64,000 bases of DNA, from positions 1 through 64,000 of the forward strand of contig LWTM01000076.1 in the NCBI GenBank assembly GCA_002101205.1. Direction: 5' to 3'. The stretch is from Cycloclasticus sp. symbiont of Poecilosclerida sp. N (lineage in GTDB: Bacteria; Pseudomonadota; Gammaproteobacteria; Methylococcales; Cycloclasticaceae). Both the position numbers and the translations under genes were made by a program. Below, one piece after another: positions 1 to 8,297 of this stretch. How positions within the stretch are numbered: position 1 is the first letter of the stretch; every line of letters begins with the position of its first letter. A model generated the notes under the pieces. It did no database searches. It had not been told where the DNA came from and was given only the letters and a program-made list of their open reading frames with translations.

Positions 1-125
1 AACTTATCTCGGGTCTGTTGTGAACTATAAGCAGCATCCGCATACAGTGCACTCTCATCACCTAACAATAAGGTGTCACGTTCTTGAGAATCGTGAACAT
101 TACCGGCCGTCACACTTTGGCGAGG
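1..125 (-). pseudogene. IS5-family transposase fragment (internal part)
   Basis: The minus strand reads SVTAGNVHDSQERDTL followed by LYADAAYSSQQTRDK, the pattern around the second catalytic region of IS5-family DDE transposases. The fragment runs off the window at base 1 and stops abruptly on its N-terminal side where the GC-rich repeat begins. It has no start and is a dead remnant unless more exists outside the window. The C-terminal fragment at 17378-17530 could derive from a similar element. Confidence 0.6.
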
Positions 126-244
126 TCTCAACAAAATTCATGCAGATTTGTTGGGTTATACCGCCGGCGCAGGTACTGTCAGCACTAGCACCGCCAGTGC
201 ACGTACCTCCGGCCAGTGCTGGCGGTGCACACGTGCTGAGGTCT
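122..244 (-). repeat. GC-rich dispersed repeat, copy 1 (IS5-like end)
   Basis: Read on the minus strand this begins AGACCTCAGCACGTG and continues through alternating GGCGGTGC and GCACCGCC blocks to CCGGCGG. The same opening and GC-rich body recur at 17194 and 41248, and the opening alone at 14142. It contrasts sharply with the AT-rich surroundings and is full of short palindromes. It abuts an IS5-type transposase fragment, so it is probably the terminal region of an IS5-family element. Confidence 0.55.
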
Positions 245-283
245 AATAATTTACGAATCACTGCGTTGAGTCGTACTGGTTAG

Positions 284-388
284 GTGTGAACACTCATTCT
301 GGAAATAAACAGAAATCGTTCACGGCAAAACCAGAATCGGTGTTCACACTAGTCCAGAATAGGTGTTCACTTTGAGCCAGAATATGCA
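284..388 (+). mobile_element. Solo IS21-family terminal repeat array
   Basis: Three spaced units of the form GTTCAC-N6/7-CCAGAAT occur about every 22 bases (from about 318, 340 and 362), ending AATATGCA. An inverted unit, GTGAACACTCATTCTGG, lies at 286-302. Arrays of this kind are the IstA-binding ends of IS21-family elements. No istA or istB reading frame is adjacent, so this is a relic end. A similar relic lies at 16085-16182. Confidence 0.55.
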
Positions 389-525
389 TTTGCCAAATAA
401 TGATCTAATTCAGTAGTGATAGCCGCTTCTGTTAGCTGTTTTATCAACGGTATTAAAATGCCATCTTTACCTGTTAAATCTTTTCCTGCCTGTTAAATCT
501 TTTGGGGCTTCATCGAAATTAAATG
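388..525 (-). pseudogene. IS256-family transposase N-terminal fragment
   Basis: The minus strand reads FNFDEAPKDLTG, then after a break LTGKDGILIPLIKQLTEAAI and TTELDHYLAN, the N-terminal pattern of IS256-family transposases. A duplicated AAAAGATTTAACAGG tract (about 482-513) destroys the frame, and the fragment ends at the IS21-type end near 388. Bases 526-671 between this and the next gene show no recognisable feature. Confidence 0.45.
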
Positions 526-671
526 AGTTGGACAGAATTGCTCACTCCTTAGTGCTTGCGCATTAATGTTGAAGGAATGACCTGGGGTTTTGAACACTAC
601 CAACTATGCAACAAAGGAAACGAATTAATGATTTCAGTATCCGATGCCGGTCCTCGCCTTAGACTTTAAAA

Positions 672-1616
672 CTATCTTGGTAGCGCCAAAAATGTTCCGC
701 CATTACGCTTCGTTACTTCGCGCATTAAAATACTAAACCGATTCGTTGTGTAGTTTGAACTAAAACCGACTGCATGGACTTTTAAAATTGGCTTCCCAGT
801 AACTCTATTTTTATTTAATCGGTCTAGCGTATTAATAACCGTATCATACGACGAACCCGTATAGTCATCGCCAAAAACATAAATAGAAACACTTGCTCCT
901 GCTCTTGAATATGCCCTAAGCGCGACCTCTAAGCCCTCTACAGGGCTGCTATTTGAAAACGAGCTCCAGGTGCCCAGAACGCCTAAAACATTCTTACGTT
1001 GCTTAGCTGTGTCCTTAATCCATTTCCCAGCATAACCAGAAACCAAATAAGTACCATTGTCATTAAGAATTTGAAACCCTTTTACTTTTGGATGAATATC
1101 CAAGATATTACTTAGCACCTTCATAACACGCCCCCATATCGCCTTCATACTTCCTGATGTATCGACGATAAATATTACATAATCACTATCGACTGGAATG
1201 CCCCCTACTTCAACATCTCGTTCTTTAGCCGTATTACGTGATATAGACGCTGTTGAAATAGGCTTTGCAACCATATTCAAACCATCAACATCTTCTTTCA
1301 GTTTCCTACCAAGTGCCTCTGTGCGTTTTAAAGTCGAATTTTTAGCTGTCTCGATACTAGTAAGAGCACCTAAAAACGCTTTTTGATTTTCCAGCGTCTT
1401 ATTCGCCTTATTAAGTGCCTCTGTCGTATTCAAGAACCTCTGTTCGACCATTCGAACCTGTTTTAATAAATCAGATATAGCGTTCGTATCATCGACAAGT
1501 TCGGCATCTGAAGTCTTAGAGATTAAGACCAGCAACACTATCGCTCCAAAACCGCAAGAAATTATATCTAAAAAAGATATATTAAATATTTCAAATGCTC
1601 TCCTTGAAACCTTCAT
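672..1616 (-). CDS. VWA-domain protein with ExbD/TolR-like membrane anchor (short paralogue)
   Basis: A 314-residue protein. One N-terminal membrane helix (about residues 8-33) follows a basic tail and carries FNISFLDIISCGFGAIVLLV. Its Asp sits where ExbD and TolR carry their proton-path aspartate. A coiled-coil stretch (about 45-110) follows, then a von Willebrand A domain from about 145 with the MIDAS signature DTSGS in FIVDTSGSM. The ATG at 1616 is preferred over an upstream in-frame Met because it forms an ATGA overlap with the preceding gene. It is last in the operon and paralogous to the 357-residue gene before it. The role is inferred: a periplasmic VWA sensor or effector coupled to the MotA/ExbB-type subunit encoded upstream. 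Confidence 0.8.
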   Translation of the reverse strand: MKVSRRAFEIFNISFLDIISCGFGAIVLLVLISKTSDAELVDDTNAISDLLKQVRMVEQRFLNTTEALNKANKTLENQKAFLGALTSIETAKNSTLKRTEALGRKLKEDVDGLNMVAKPISTASISRNTAKERDVEVGGIPVDSDYVIFIVDTSGSMKAIWGRVMKVLSNILDIHPKVKGFQILNDNGTYLVSGYAGKWIKDTAKQRKNVLGVLGTWSSFSNSSPVEGLEVALRAYSRAGASVSIYVFGDDYTGSSYDTVINTLDRLNKNRVTGKPILKVHAVGFSSNYTTNRFSILMREVTKRNGGTFLALPR

Positions 1617-2686
1617 GGCCAAGATGGAGCAGGACTGATGAGTAAACCACCCGTGTAAGACGTCCACTCCCAAAACGCCGGCGCAGCTTCGGGGTCACCT
1701 TCTAAAGGAAGTAAAATTACATTCACTTTGACGCTAGGGTTTAGATTGGCATCTATAACAGATTGTCCAAAAAGCTGCTTCCTACAATCCCCTGAAATAT
1801 TTGAAGACTTACCAAGCAAAGATGAGCACTGAGAAAATGGGTTTAGCGACGCATAATTCGATGTGCCGGCCGTTGGCAACCCATCTGTAATAATATATAA
1901 ATCAGTAATGCTTGGGCTTAAGCTCTTAATTTTCTCTAAGCCCTTCTGTAAATTCGTCGCACCTGTCGGTACAATTTTATCAATACTAGAATATACCTTC
2001 TCGATTTCGCTAGAATTGTTCCCACTAAACCACGGTGAATCCCCCATAAAACGGGCTTTGTGATTAAATGCAACGACTGATGCTTTAGCCGAACTCGGCA
2101 ATCGTGCTATAAGCCAGCGCATAACCTTTTTAGACCTTAGCCATTTAGCCCCTTTTTGTTTTAAACTATCTGGGCTTGATTTTAATCGTATGATTTGAAT
2201 TAACTTCTCAGCTGTCATCGAAGCACTACTGTCCAGCAAAAAGCCAATATGCGACCCCTCAACTTTCAGGCCAAGGAGGTATTCTTCTTCTCCGACGTGT
2301 TTATCCTGTGCGAAGTCATTTGAACCTTGCACAGGGATTTCCTTTAACTTTTTTTCAAGACTTGATAACTCAAGCTGCTTACTTTTGTTGATGCTTTTTA
2401 TTTTCTCCAAAGTATCATTGATTTTTTTTATTTGAAGTCGTAATGCGTCAATATTCCCTGACCTCTCATCATTTAAGCCTTGAGTCGTGAGCAACAGTTT
2501 TTTTAAACTGACCTCCTGCTCAGTTATCTCTAGTATTTCTTCTTGAATTCTGGACTTTTCAACGGAAGAAGCATTCCCGGAATTGAATTTCACAAGCATG
2601 AAAACTAAAATGATAGCTCCTAGCCCACAAGACATAATATCTAAAAATGCGAGGTTAAAGCTCTCCGTTTTTCGACGAGCAATCAA
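1613..2686 (-). CDS. VWA-domain protein with ExbD/TolR-like membrane anchor (long paralogue)
   Basis: A 357-residue protein. The N-terminal anchor FNLAFLDIMSCGLGAIILVF (about residues 10-29) closely matches the anchor of the next gene and again places an Asp at the start of the helix as in ExbD/TolR. Residues about 40-120 are strongly helical (coiled coil). A VWA domain starts near 140 with a MIDAS-type DSSAS in FLLDSSASM, and YIITDGLP later matches the conserved VWA strand. The apparent start is TTG (ATTGCTCGTCG context) with a weak ribosome site, eight bases after the upstream stop. Probably membrane-anchored with the VWA domain in the periplasm. Function is unknown. Confidence 0.8.
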   Translation of the reverse strand: MIARRKTESFNLAFLDIMSCGLGAIILVFMLVKFNSGNASSVEKSRIQEEILEITEQEVSLKKLLLTTQGLNDERSGNIDALRLQIKKINDTLEKIKSINKSKQLELSSLEKKLKEIPVQGSNDFAQDKHVGEEEYLLGLKVEGSHIGFLLDSSASMTAEKLIQIIRLKSSPDSLKQKGAKWLRSKKVMRWLIARLPSSAKASVVAFNHKARFMGDSPWFSGNNSSEIEKVYSSIDKIVPTGATNLQKGLEKIKSLSPSITDLYIITDGLPTAGTSNYASLNPFSQCSSLLGKSSNISGDCRKQLFGQSVIDANLNPSVKVNVILLPLEGDPEAAPAFWEWTSYTGGLLISPAPSWP

Positions 2687-2694
2687 ATTAGTAA

Positions 2695-3450
2695 TTAATT
2701 TCCAATACGATTAAGTAAGAACTTTTCACAGTAATCCCGCGTATCGACTACGCAAGAGTCTTGCAAATTTTGCAACTGGTGCAAAAAGAACATCATGAGG
2801 ATGCTTATCAACAAAGCCACCAATGTCGAATTAAATGCAACGCCTAGACTATTTGTCATACCAGCAATATCCCCCGCTAAAGCCTCATCAGCCATCGATA
2901 AAGCTTGCCCAATCCCCCGAACAGTCCCTATAAAGCCGATAGATGGTATAGCCCAAATGAGATACCTTATCATCGAGTTTCCCGCCTCCAGTTTCACCGC
3001 AAGCGACTCGACACTTGTTTCGATTGCATCTGAAGTGTTTTGAACGTCATTTGTAATTAAAAAGCGCCTGACACTTCCTATTAAAGTTTGAACTAATGGG
3101 CTTTCTTTAACTTCGGCGGGTAACTCCTCTAAACTTATCAGTGCATCTTTCAATTCACCTTCACTGTCATGAATTTTTTCTAAAAAATCAATATTAAACA
3201 AATAGCGTTCATTCAATAATACGATGCATTTCGTGGCCATTAAATACCCGCCCCAAAACATCAGTATTAAGCAAAGTTCTTGTTCAAAATCTTTTAATAT
3301 TATGAATATATTTCTTGGTGTCGACTGACCCGATATGGCTGCTTCTTGAATAGACGCTGTAGCTGCTGGAATGATATAACCACTATAGACCGTATGGACC
3401 ACTACAACACTTAATGCTAAAGCAACTAAACTTTTAATTAGCTGTGTCAT
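2695..3450 (-). CDS. MotA/TolQ/ExbB-family proton-channel subunit
   Basis: A 251-residue membrane protein with predicted helices near residues 5-30, 48-75, 158-180 and 203-225. The segment WAIPSIGFIGTVRGIGQAL followed by NSLGVAFNSTLVALLISI is the hallmark of MotA/TolQ/ExbB channel proteins: a helix ending in IGFIGTV, then a helix that packs against the partner Asp helix. Known relatives use ion flow to move a partner protein. Here the only candidate partners are the two VWA proteins downstream, whose anchors mimic ExbD/TolR. This supports an energised trans-envelope complex, which is an inference from family and context. Confidence 0.85.
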   Translation of the reverse strand: MTQLIKSLVALALSVVVVHTVYSGYIIPAATASIQEAAISGQSTPRNIFIILKDFEQELCLILMFWGGYLMATKCIVLLNERYLFNIDFLEKIHDSEGELKDALISLEELPAEVKESPLVQTLIGSVRRFLITNDVQNTSDAIETSVESLAVKLEAGNSMIRYLIWAIPSIGFIGTVRGIGQALSMADEALAGDIAGMTNSLGVAFNSTLVALLISILMMFFLHQLQNLQDSCVVDTRDYCEKFLLNRIGN

Positions 3451-3451
3451 T

Positions 3452-3601
3452 TCAAATATCCACGGGGAAAGTTGCCGGAGTATTTAGACTAATAGATTGC
3501 AGTGGGCCTTTAGAAAACGCAACCCCTACAACCACTAGGCAAAGAATACTTACCATTATCAAAACATATTTTAATTTAATGTTCCTGTCTCGCTTATTCA
3601 T
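3452..3601 (-). CDS. Small single-pass membrane protein (49 residues)
   Basis: The reading frame starts MNKRDRNIKLKYVLIMVSIL and continues CLVVVGVAFSKGPLQ, ending FPVDI. It has a basic N-terminus, one hydrophobic helix (about residues 12-30) and a short outside tail. It fills the gap between the PEGA/SUMF1 gene and the MotA-like gene almost exactly: the next ATG begins one base after its stop. That tight packing and the sensible topology argue for a real gene. I know no family for it. It may be a small accessory subunit of the channel. Confidence 0.6.
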   Translation of the reverse strand: MNKRDRNIKLKYVLIMVSILCLVVVGVAFSKGPLQSISLNTPATFPVDI

Positions 3602-3611
3602 CTGTTATCCC

Positions 3612-5609
3612 TTAATGTAAGTAACGTGCCACTCTAAACCCTATATCATCCTTCCCATCGAATGCGCTATCACGGTATGACGCTCTCAAATTAGTCAACG
3701 TACCTGAACGCCAACCGGCACCTTTCACCACGTGTTTGTACCCGAGCATATCACCCAACGGGTTATATTCAGACAGGTTATCATTACGAGGTGGTATCAA
3801 AGAATAAAAATCATGCACCCATTCACGGACATTGCCATCTAAGTCAAATATCCCATCCCTATTTGCTTTAAAACTCCCTGCTGGAGACACTGATGAAAAC
3901 CCATCACCTGGGTTATTTGATTCGAACCGAATACCCGAGCCAGAAAGAACATTTGATAGGTTTGCCACCCCTGTAGGGATCACCGGTCTATTACCCCAAG
4001 TAAATACAGTCTGCTTGTTTTTCCCTGACTTTCGAGCTAACCACTCCCACTCAGCTTCACTCAATAGACGATAACCAGTAGATGACGCATTAAAACCAAC
4101 ATACTGACCACCTTTAAATTCGTAAAAAGGTTCTTTAACCCCATCTACCTTACTAAGCCAATTGCAAAAACTTACCGCCTCAATCCAGCTTATATTTGTT
4201 ATTGGTAAGTTTGCAACACCTTTTCCCTTTTGAAATTTTAAATATTGCTCATTCGTAACCTCGTACTTACCCACATAAAAAGCTTTATTTAAAACAACTT
4301 TTCTCTGAAACTCGTTAGCTAGTTGTCCACTTTCATGCCGAGGTGAACCCATTGAAATTTTATTAGGCCTAAACAATTTAAGCTCAATACCTGATTCATG
4401 GACATAGTTTTCTTTTGCCTGACTGAGCGCAAGTTCTTTTTCTGATTGTAATTTCACATCAAGCTTCTTAAGTTCCGAACTTGATGGGGTTATCGTCTGT
4501 TCAACCGACTCGTACCCATTTAGTTTAAACTCAACTCTATGTTGAACAGCTGGCAGCTTAATCTCAAGTGGTGTTAACCCGTAGGGACGCCCATTTATCA
4601 AAACGTTGGCTGCTGGGTGTGAAATCAGCTTAACGATACCCGTTTCGGGTTTTAGCTTAAAAACGATTTCTTTTTCCTCACTGGACTCAACCCTAAAGTT
4701 AACAGTCCCTGCGAAGTAACCTTTTTTATGATACGTCGAAATATTGTTTTTAAATGCTGTTACTGACAATGACTGGCCTGCAGACACCTTCTTACCATTT
4801 AATAACAACACACCGCCTGGAGGGTTCGCAATAATGCTCACGAATCCCCTTTCAAGCTGAAGTTTATAATTTCGAGATAGCTCTAGTTTCTTATTCGTTA
4901 TACGAATTTTCTCCACTATAGTTTCATACTTAGGGAGGCCTATTTCGATATTATAAGCTCCCCCAAGCATCCTTTTAGTTATGGGTGTTTTACCAATAGA
5001 CTTACCATTGATAGAAACTTCGGCGCCTAAAGGGCTCGAAGACAGAGCAAGGCTACCAACAATTGGATTTAACTTTAGCCGTGCATGTTTAGTTTCCCCC
5101 CTGTTCAAACTAATACTTTGAGTGCTAGGTTCATAAAATGGGTTTTCAGCAGTTATTTCATGGGCCCCCGCTTCAACTTCAACCGATAGGCCGGCCCCTA
5201 TTGATTTCAGCTTTCCATCAACAAACCAATGGGTACTTTCTTCCGCAATTTCGGTTGTAGCAATCACCTTTCCAGGCAACGGGGTTAATTGAATTAATAA
5301 AGGCCCGTCACTATTTTCAGGCACTTCTTTATTGACAGTATAAAAACCCTTAGAGGCCACGGATACTAAAGCTTTATCAGAGATAGAATAAAGTTTACTT
5401 CCTATTACAAAACCCAACCCTTCATTTAAACCTATTGTTTGATTTAATCTGGCTTCTTCTGGAATAACCTCAATAGTAATAACCCACATTTTAACCATTA
5501 AGAGGAAAAGAGTAGCCGCTACAACCGTGACAAGACATGCCGTTACAACATAAAATTGTCTTTGCTGCGTTTTTGCTTTGTCAATTTCTTTATTAAATTC
5601 GTTCATCAC
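3612..5609 (-). CDS. Membrane-anchored PEGA-repeat protein with C-terminal SUMF1-type domain
   Basis: A 665-residue protein: one N-terminal membrane helix (about 20-42), a beta-rich linker, three successive PEGA-type modules (about 180-250, 250-320 and 325-395, with GAEVSINGKSIGKTPI and AANVLINGRPYGLTPLEI), then a formylglycine-generating-enzyme/SUMF1 fold (about 410-665; YKVGKYEVTNEQY-like opening, SWIEAVSFCNWLS, GYRLLSEAEWEWLAR, FDLDGNVREWVHD, DDIGFRVAR). Bona fide FGE has two reactive cysteines near the end. The matching stretch here (KGAGWRSGTLTNLRASYRDS) has none, so sulfatase maturation is unlikely and the domain is probably for binding or structure. Its start overlaps the upstream gene by 17 bases. 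Expected to face the periplasm. Confidence 0.8.
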   Translation of the reverse strand: MMNEFNKEIDKAKTQQRQFYVVTACLVTVVAATLFLLMVKMWVITIEVIPEEARLNQTIGLNEGLGFVIGSKLYSISDKALVSVASKGFYTVNKEVPENSDGPLLIQLTPLPGKVIATTEIAEESTHWFVDGKLKSIGAGLSVEVEAGAHEITAENPFYEPSTQSISLNRGETKHARLKLNPIVGSLALSSSPLGAEVSINGKSIGKTPITKRMLGGAYNIEIGLPKYETIVEKIRITNKKLELSRNYKLQLERGFVSIIANPPGGVLLLNGKKVSAGQSLSVTAFKNNISTYHKKGYFAGTVNFRVESSEEKEIVFKLKPETGIVKLISHPAANVLINGRPYGLTPLEIKLPAVQHRVEFKLNGYESVEQTITPSSSELKKLDVKLQSEKELALSQAKENYVHESGIELKLFRPNKISMGSPRHESGQLANEFQRKVVLNKAFYVGKYEVTNEQYLKFQKGKGVANLPITNISWIEAVSFCNWLSKVDGVKEPFYEFKGGQYVGFNASSTGYRLLSEAEWEWLARKSGKNKQTVFTWGNRPVIPTGVANLSNVLSGSGIRFESNNPGDGFSSVSPAGSFKANRDGIFDLDGNVREWVHDFYSLIPPRNDNLSEYNPLGDMLGYKHVVKGAGWRSGTLTNLRASYRDSAFDGKDDIGFRVARYLH

Positions 5610-7026
5610 AAATCACGTCAAAAGTTATTGATTTTATTCCAGCTGGAACTTTAGCCTCCACAATAACTGATCGAAAGCCACGCCTTTTCCCCTCAATAGT
5701 GTAGCTATTAGGATACAACTGGAGCACCTTATACTTACTGTATCCAACTTTACCAAGGCCCTTTATTGAAATGCTCGTTCTATTATCCGAAACAATAGTT
5801 ACACTTACTTTGGTTTTGTATGCAAGTAGTAACTCGCTAAGGCGCATTACCTTTTTTAATAATAACTCACTCCTTTCGGAGTAAGTTATTGAAGCCTTAA
5901 TTGCCTGCTCAGCCTGAAGGTATACCTTGTTCGAAGAAAGACGCTCATGCTTTCTAATGAAATTGGATAATACTGCTATTTGGTGCAACATATCTTTTGC
6001 TAAGGCATTCCTTGAAAGTAAAACATCATTTTTCAAATGCTCTTTCAAGGCTTGGTCAGTTATTAGCACAAGCCCTGCCCAGTTTTCATTATTTAATGCC
6101 GCTAATGATTTTTTTAATGCTGAAGTTAAGCTAACCCTTTTTTCGTACTTATTAATTAAGCCTTCCAGCAAATTTAACTCTTCACTAACCGATCTTACTT
6201 CTTTTGCCGCCTTATAACGCGACCTTGCCTTATTCAACTCACCCTTTTTAATATGCCTAATTCCTTTTTCAATATAAGCAGAAAAAATCAAATCATTTTC
6301 ACTTTTTTCAAGACGCTTAAGCTGAGGCAGTAACTCAAGTCTTTTGGGGTCAACTTTCAATATTTTACGTATTAACTCTATTTCTTTAGCCGTGTTATTT
6401 TCAACTAATGCAACTTTCATTTCTTCAAAAAGCTCAGTCACTAAAGGTAAGGTTTCAATACGCTCATGAAGCATCTTAGCAAGAGCATCATCAGGTTTAA
6501 GTGCTAATGCTTGATTGATATGCAGTTTGGATTTTGAATAAGAAAACTCAGCAAAGAATTCTTTGGCCTTCTTTAAAGAAACATCAAATAAATTATCTTG
6601 CTCTTGTAAAATATTTTCTGCTTTAGACCGCGCTTTTCTTAGCGTATTAACGGCTTCAACATAGTTCGCAGATGAAAATTGTTTTAATGCACTCTTTTTT
6701 AGTTCTAATAGCTTCTCTTTCAACCCATATTCAATAAGTTGCCAGTTCAACCCAATTAAACGAGGCTCTGTTACTTCTTCATAAATTTGCAAAAGCTCAA
6801 TGAAATTGTCTCTATAGTTATTGTCTGAACCGACAGGGCCATCAGCGCCACTAAGAGTCACTGCTTGTACAGGTAAGTCTTGTTTAGAAATTGACGGTGA
6901 AGTAGTAAGGCTCACCCCTGAAATAAACACTAAAACCAATAAACCCAGGCCAAATATAATTATTAAATTTTTCCGCCTAGCCCTATAAGCTTCCTTGTTA
7001 GCTCTTGCAAGATCCTCTCTCAACAT
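5593..7026 (-). CDS. Membrane-anchored helical-repeat protein with PEGA-like end
   Basis: A 477-residue protein. After a basic tail, one membrane helix (about residues 22-42, IIIFGLGLLVLVFISGVSL) is followed by a long helical region rich in Lys, Glu and Leu with TPR-like hairpins (for instance FAEFSYSKSKLHINQALALK at about 170-190). A beta-rich end (about 400-477, TVVSDNRTSISIKG... to FDVICDERI) resembles a PEGA module. It lies five bases after the upstream lipoprotein gene and overlaps the next gene, so the three are probably co-translated. I assign no enzyme activity. The build suggests a periplasmic scaffold of the same complex. Confidence 0.7.
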   Translation of the reverse strand: MLREDLARANKEAYRARRKNLIIIFGLGLLVLVFISGVSLTTSPSISKQDLPVQAVTLSGADGPVGSDNNYRDNFIELLQIYEEVTEPRLIGLNWQLIEYGLKEKLLELKKSALKQFSSANYVEAVNTLRKARSKAENILQEQDNLFDVSLKKAKEFFAEFSYSKSKLHINQALALKPDDALAKMLHERIETLPLVTELFEEMKVALVENNTAKEIELIRKILKVDPKRLELLPQLKRLEKSENDLIFSAYIEKGIRHIKKGELNKARSRYKAAKEVRSVSEELNLLEGLINKYEKRVSLTSALKKSLAALNNENWAGLVLITDQALKEHLKNDVLLSRNALAKDMLHQIAVLSNFIRKHERLSSNKVYLQAEQAIKASITYSERSELLLKKVMRLSELLLAYKTKVSVTIVSDNRTSISIKGLGKVGYSKYKVLQLYPNSYTIEGKRRGFRSVIVEAKVPAGIKSITFDVICDERI

Positions 7027-7031
7027 TGTTC

Positions 7032-8288
7032 TTAAAGCTGAGCTTCCGGTGTTTCCTCTTGTAGGTACATCTTTTTAAGAAAAGCCCGCCATTGTGAAAA
7101 TTGTTGACTAGCATCACCGGTTAATTTAACCGTTTTTTGCTCAAATGCAACGACTTGTGGCGCAACTTCAAGATCAATAGATCTACCTAATTCTTCTAAT
7201 GCGTCCCGATGGATCTTCGCTTCAGCTGATGTTTTAAAACTCTCATTGATTAAAACCGCCCCCCCGACAGCACCCGCAATCGCGACCAAATCCTTACCTG
7301 AACCGAGGTTACCCTTCGAACTTGAGCCAGAGACGAGAGAAGCAATAGAAAGCCCTACTGCCAATACGCCAAGTACAGCTTGACCAACTGCTTTATTTCG
7401 CGCCTCACCAGCTGCTATCGACTCCAACATACTTTCTTTTTGCCATATCGAATAGCTGTCATTCATACTCGAATTGAATAACTCATACTCATCTTGCAAG
7501 TGGTCTACAAAAAGTTGGTCACGGACCCTAATTGCTTTTGTTCTTATAAGCATAGGGTCATCTTTACTTGGGAGACCTAATAATTCAACATGTTCCCCAT
7601 CAATCTTTAAATACTCTTTAAACGCATCATCCGAAAAGCTAGCCGCAAACCGTAAATCAGTTAAACTTTTTAAGGTGTTTAATTCAACAGCAGAGAAACC
7701 ATCGAGCTTATCTACAATATATTCTGCAGCCTCCGCAAAAACAGGAATATAAGGGTCTTTACCACTATTTCTATATCCGTCATAAAATGCTTCGTCAACC
7801 TCATGGTCAAAATCTTTACTAAACCATCGGTCCCCAGAGATATCATAAAGTTCGAGATTTATTTCAACCGTCCTACCATCAGACTCCTCAATAGAACCCA
7901 AAATATAAATATCTCCAGTTGCATCTTGATTTGGAGTGACCCTAATAGCTCCAAAGCGATTTGTCTTTATTAACTCTTCTTTTAATATAAGCGCAAAACG
8001 GTTGGCTTCCGCACGCCTTAGCTCAGGCCAAACACCATCTTTTACGTAATCTACATTCTTAGATAACCCAGGGTTAAATGTTGGAATAATAATATCCAAT
8101 CTTGGCTTGTTATCACTGTAAGTAACAATCCCATTTTCATCAACCTCTGAAGATAGCTTGGGCCCGACACCGCCAAAATTGCCACGACTTCCAGGAATTA
8201 CGCAAGCAGAAAGAAAGAAAGTGCTAATCATAAAAACCAACAATGCTTTTTTGAAGCACTTGTTTTTATTTAAAAAAATATTACTCAT
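7032..8288 (-). CDS. Outer-membrane-type lipoprotein of the VWA/MotA operon
   Basis: A 418-residue protein with a signal peptide ending in the lipobox LSAC (Cys near residue 29), so a lipoprotein. The next residues are not Asp, consistent with transport to the outer membrane. The region around 95-190 (LKEELIKTNRFGAIRVTPN, YILGSIEESDGRTVEI, ELYDISGDRWFSK) resembles the folds of CsgG-like or LPP20-like lipoproteins that compute combined 'activity' terms. Residues about 300-350 (VGQAVLGVLAVGLSIASLVS, IAGAVGGAVLI) are a glycine-rich hydrophobic stretch of glycine-zipper type. The family call is tentative. It would supply the outer-membrane end of the proposed machine. Confidence 0.65.
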   Translation of the reverse strand: MSNIFLNKNKCFKKALLVFMISTFFLSACVIPGSRGNFGGVGPKLSSEVDENGIVTYSDNKPRLDIIIPTFNPGLSKNVDYVKDGVWPELRRAEANRFALILKEELIKTNRFGAIRVTPNQDATGDIYILGSIEESDGRTVEINLELYDISGDRWFSKDFDHEVDEAFYDGYRNSGKDPYIPVFAEAAEYIVDKLDGFSAVELNTLKSLTDLRFAASFSDDAFKEYLKIDGEHVELLGLPSKDDPMLIRTKAIRVRDQLFVDHLQDEYELFNSSMNDSYSIWQKESMLESIAAGEARNKAVGQAVLGVLAVGLSIASLVSGSSSKGNLGSGKDLVAIAGAVGGAVLINESFKTSAEAKIHRDALEELGRSIDLEVAPQVVAFEQKTVKLTGDASQQFSQWRAFLKKMYLQEETPEAQL

Positions 8289-8297
8289 ATCAAACCT

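Noticed and set aside
20-283. 87-residue plus-strand frame at the start of the window
   Set aside because: It runs across an IS5 transposase fragment in the other direction and the GC-rich repeat, and is rich in His, Pro and Ala in a way typical of chance frames.
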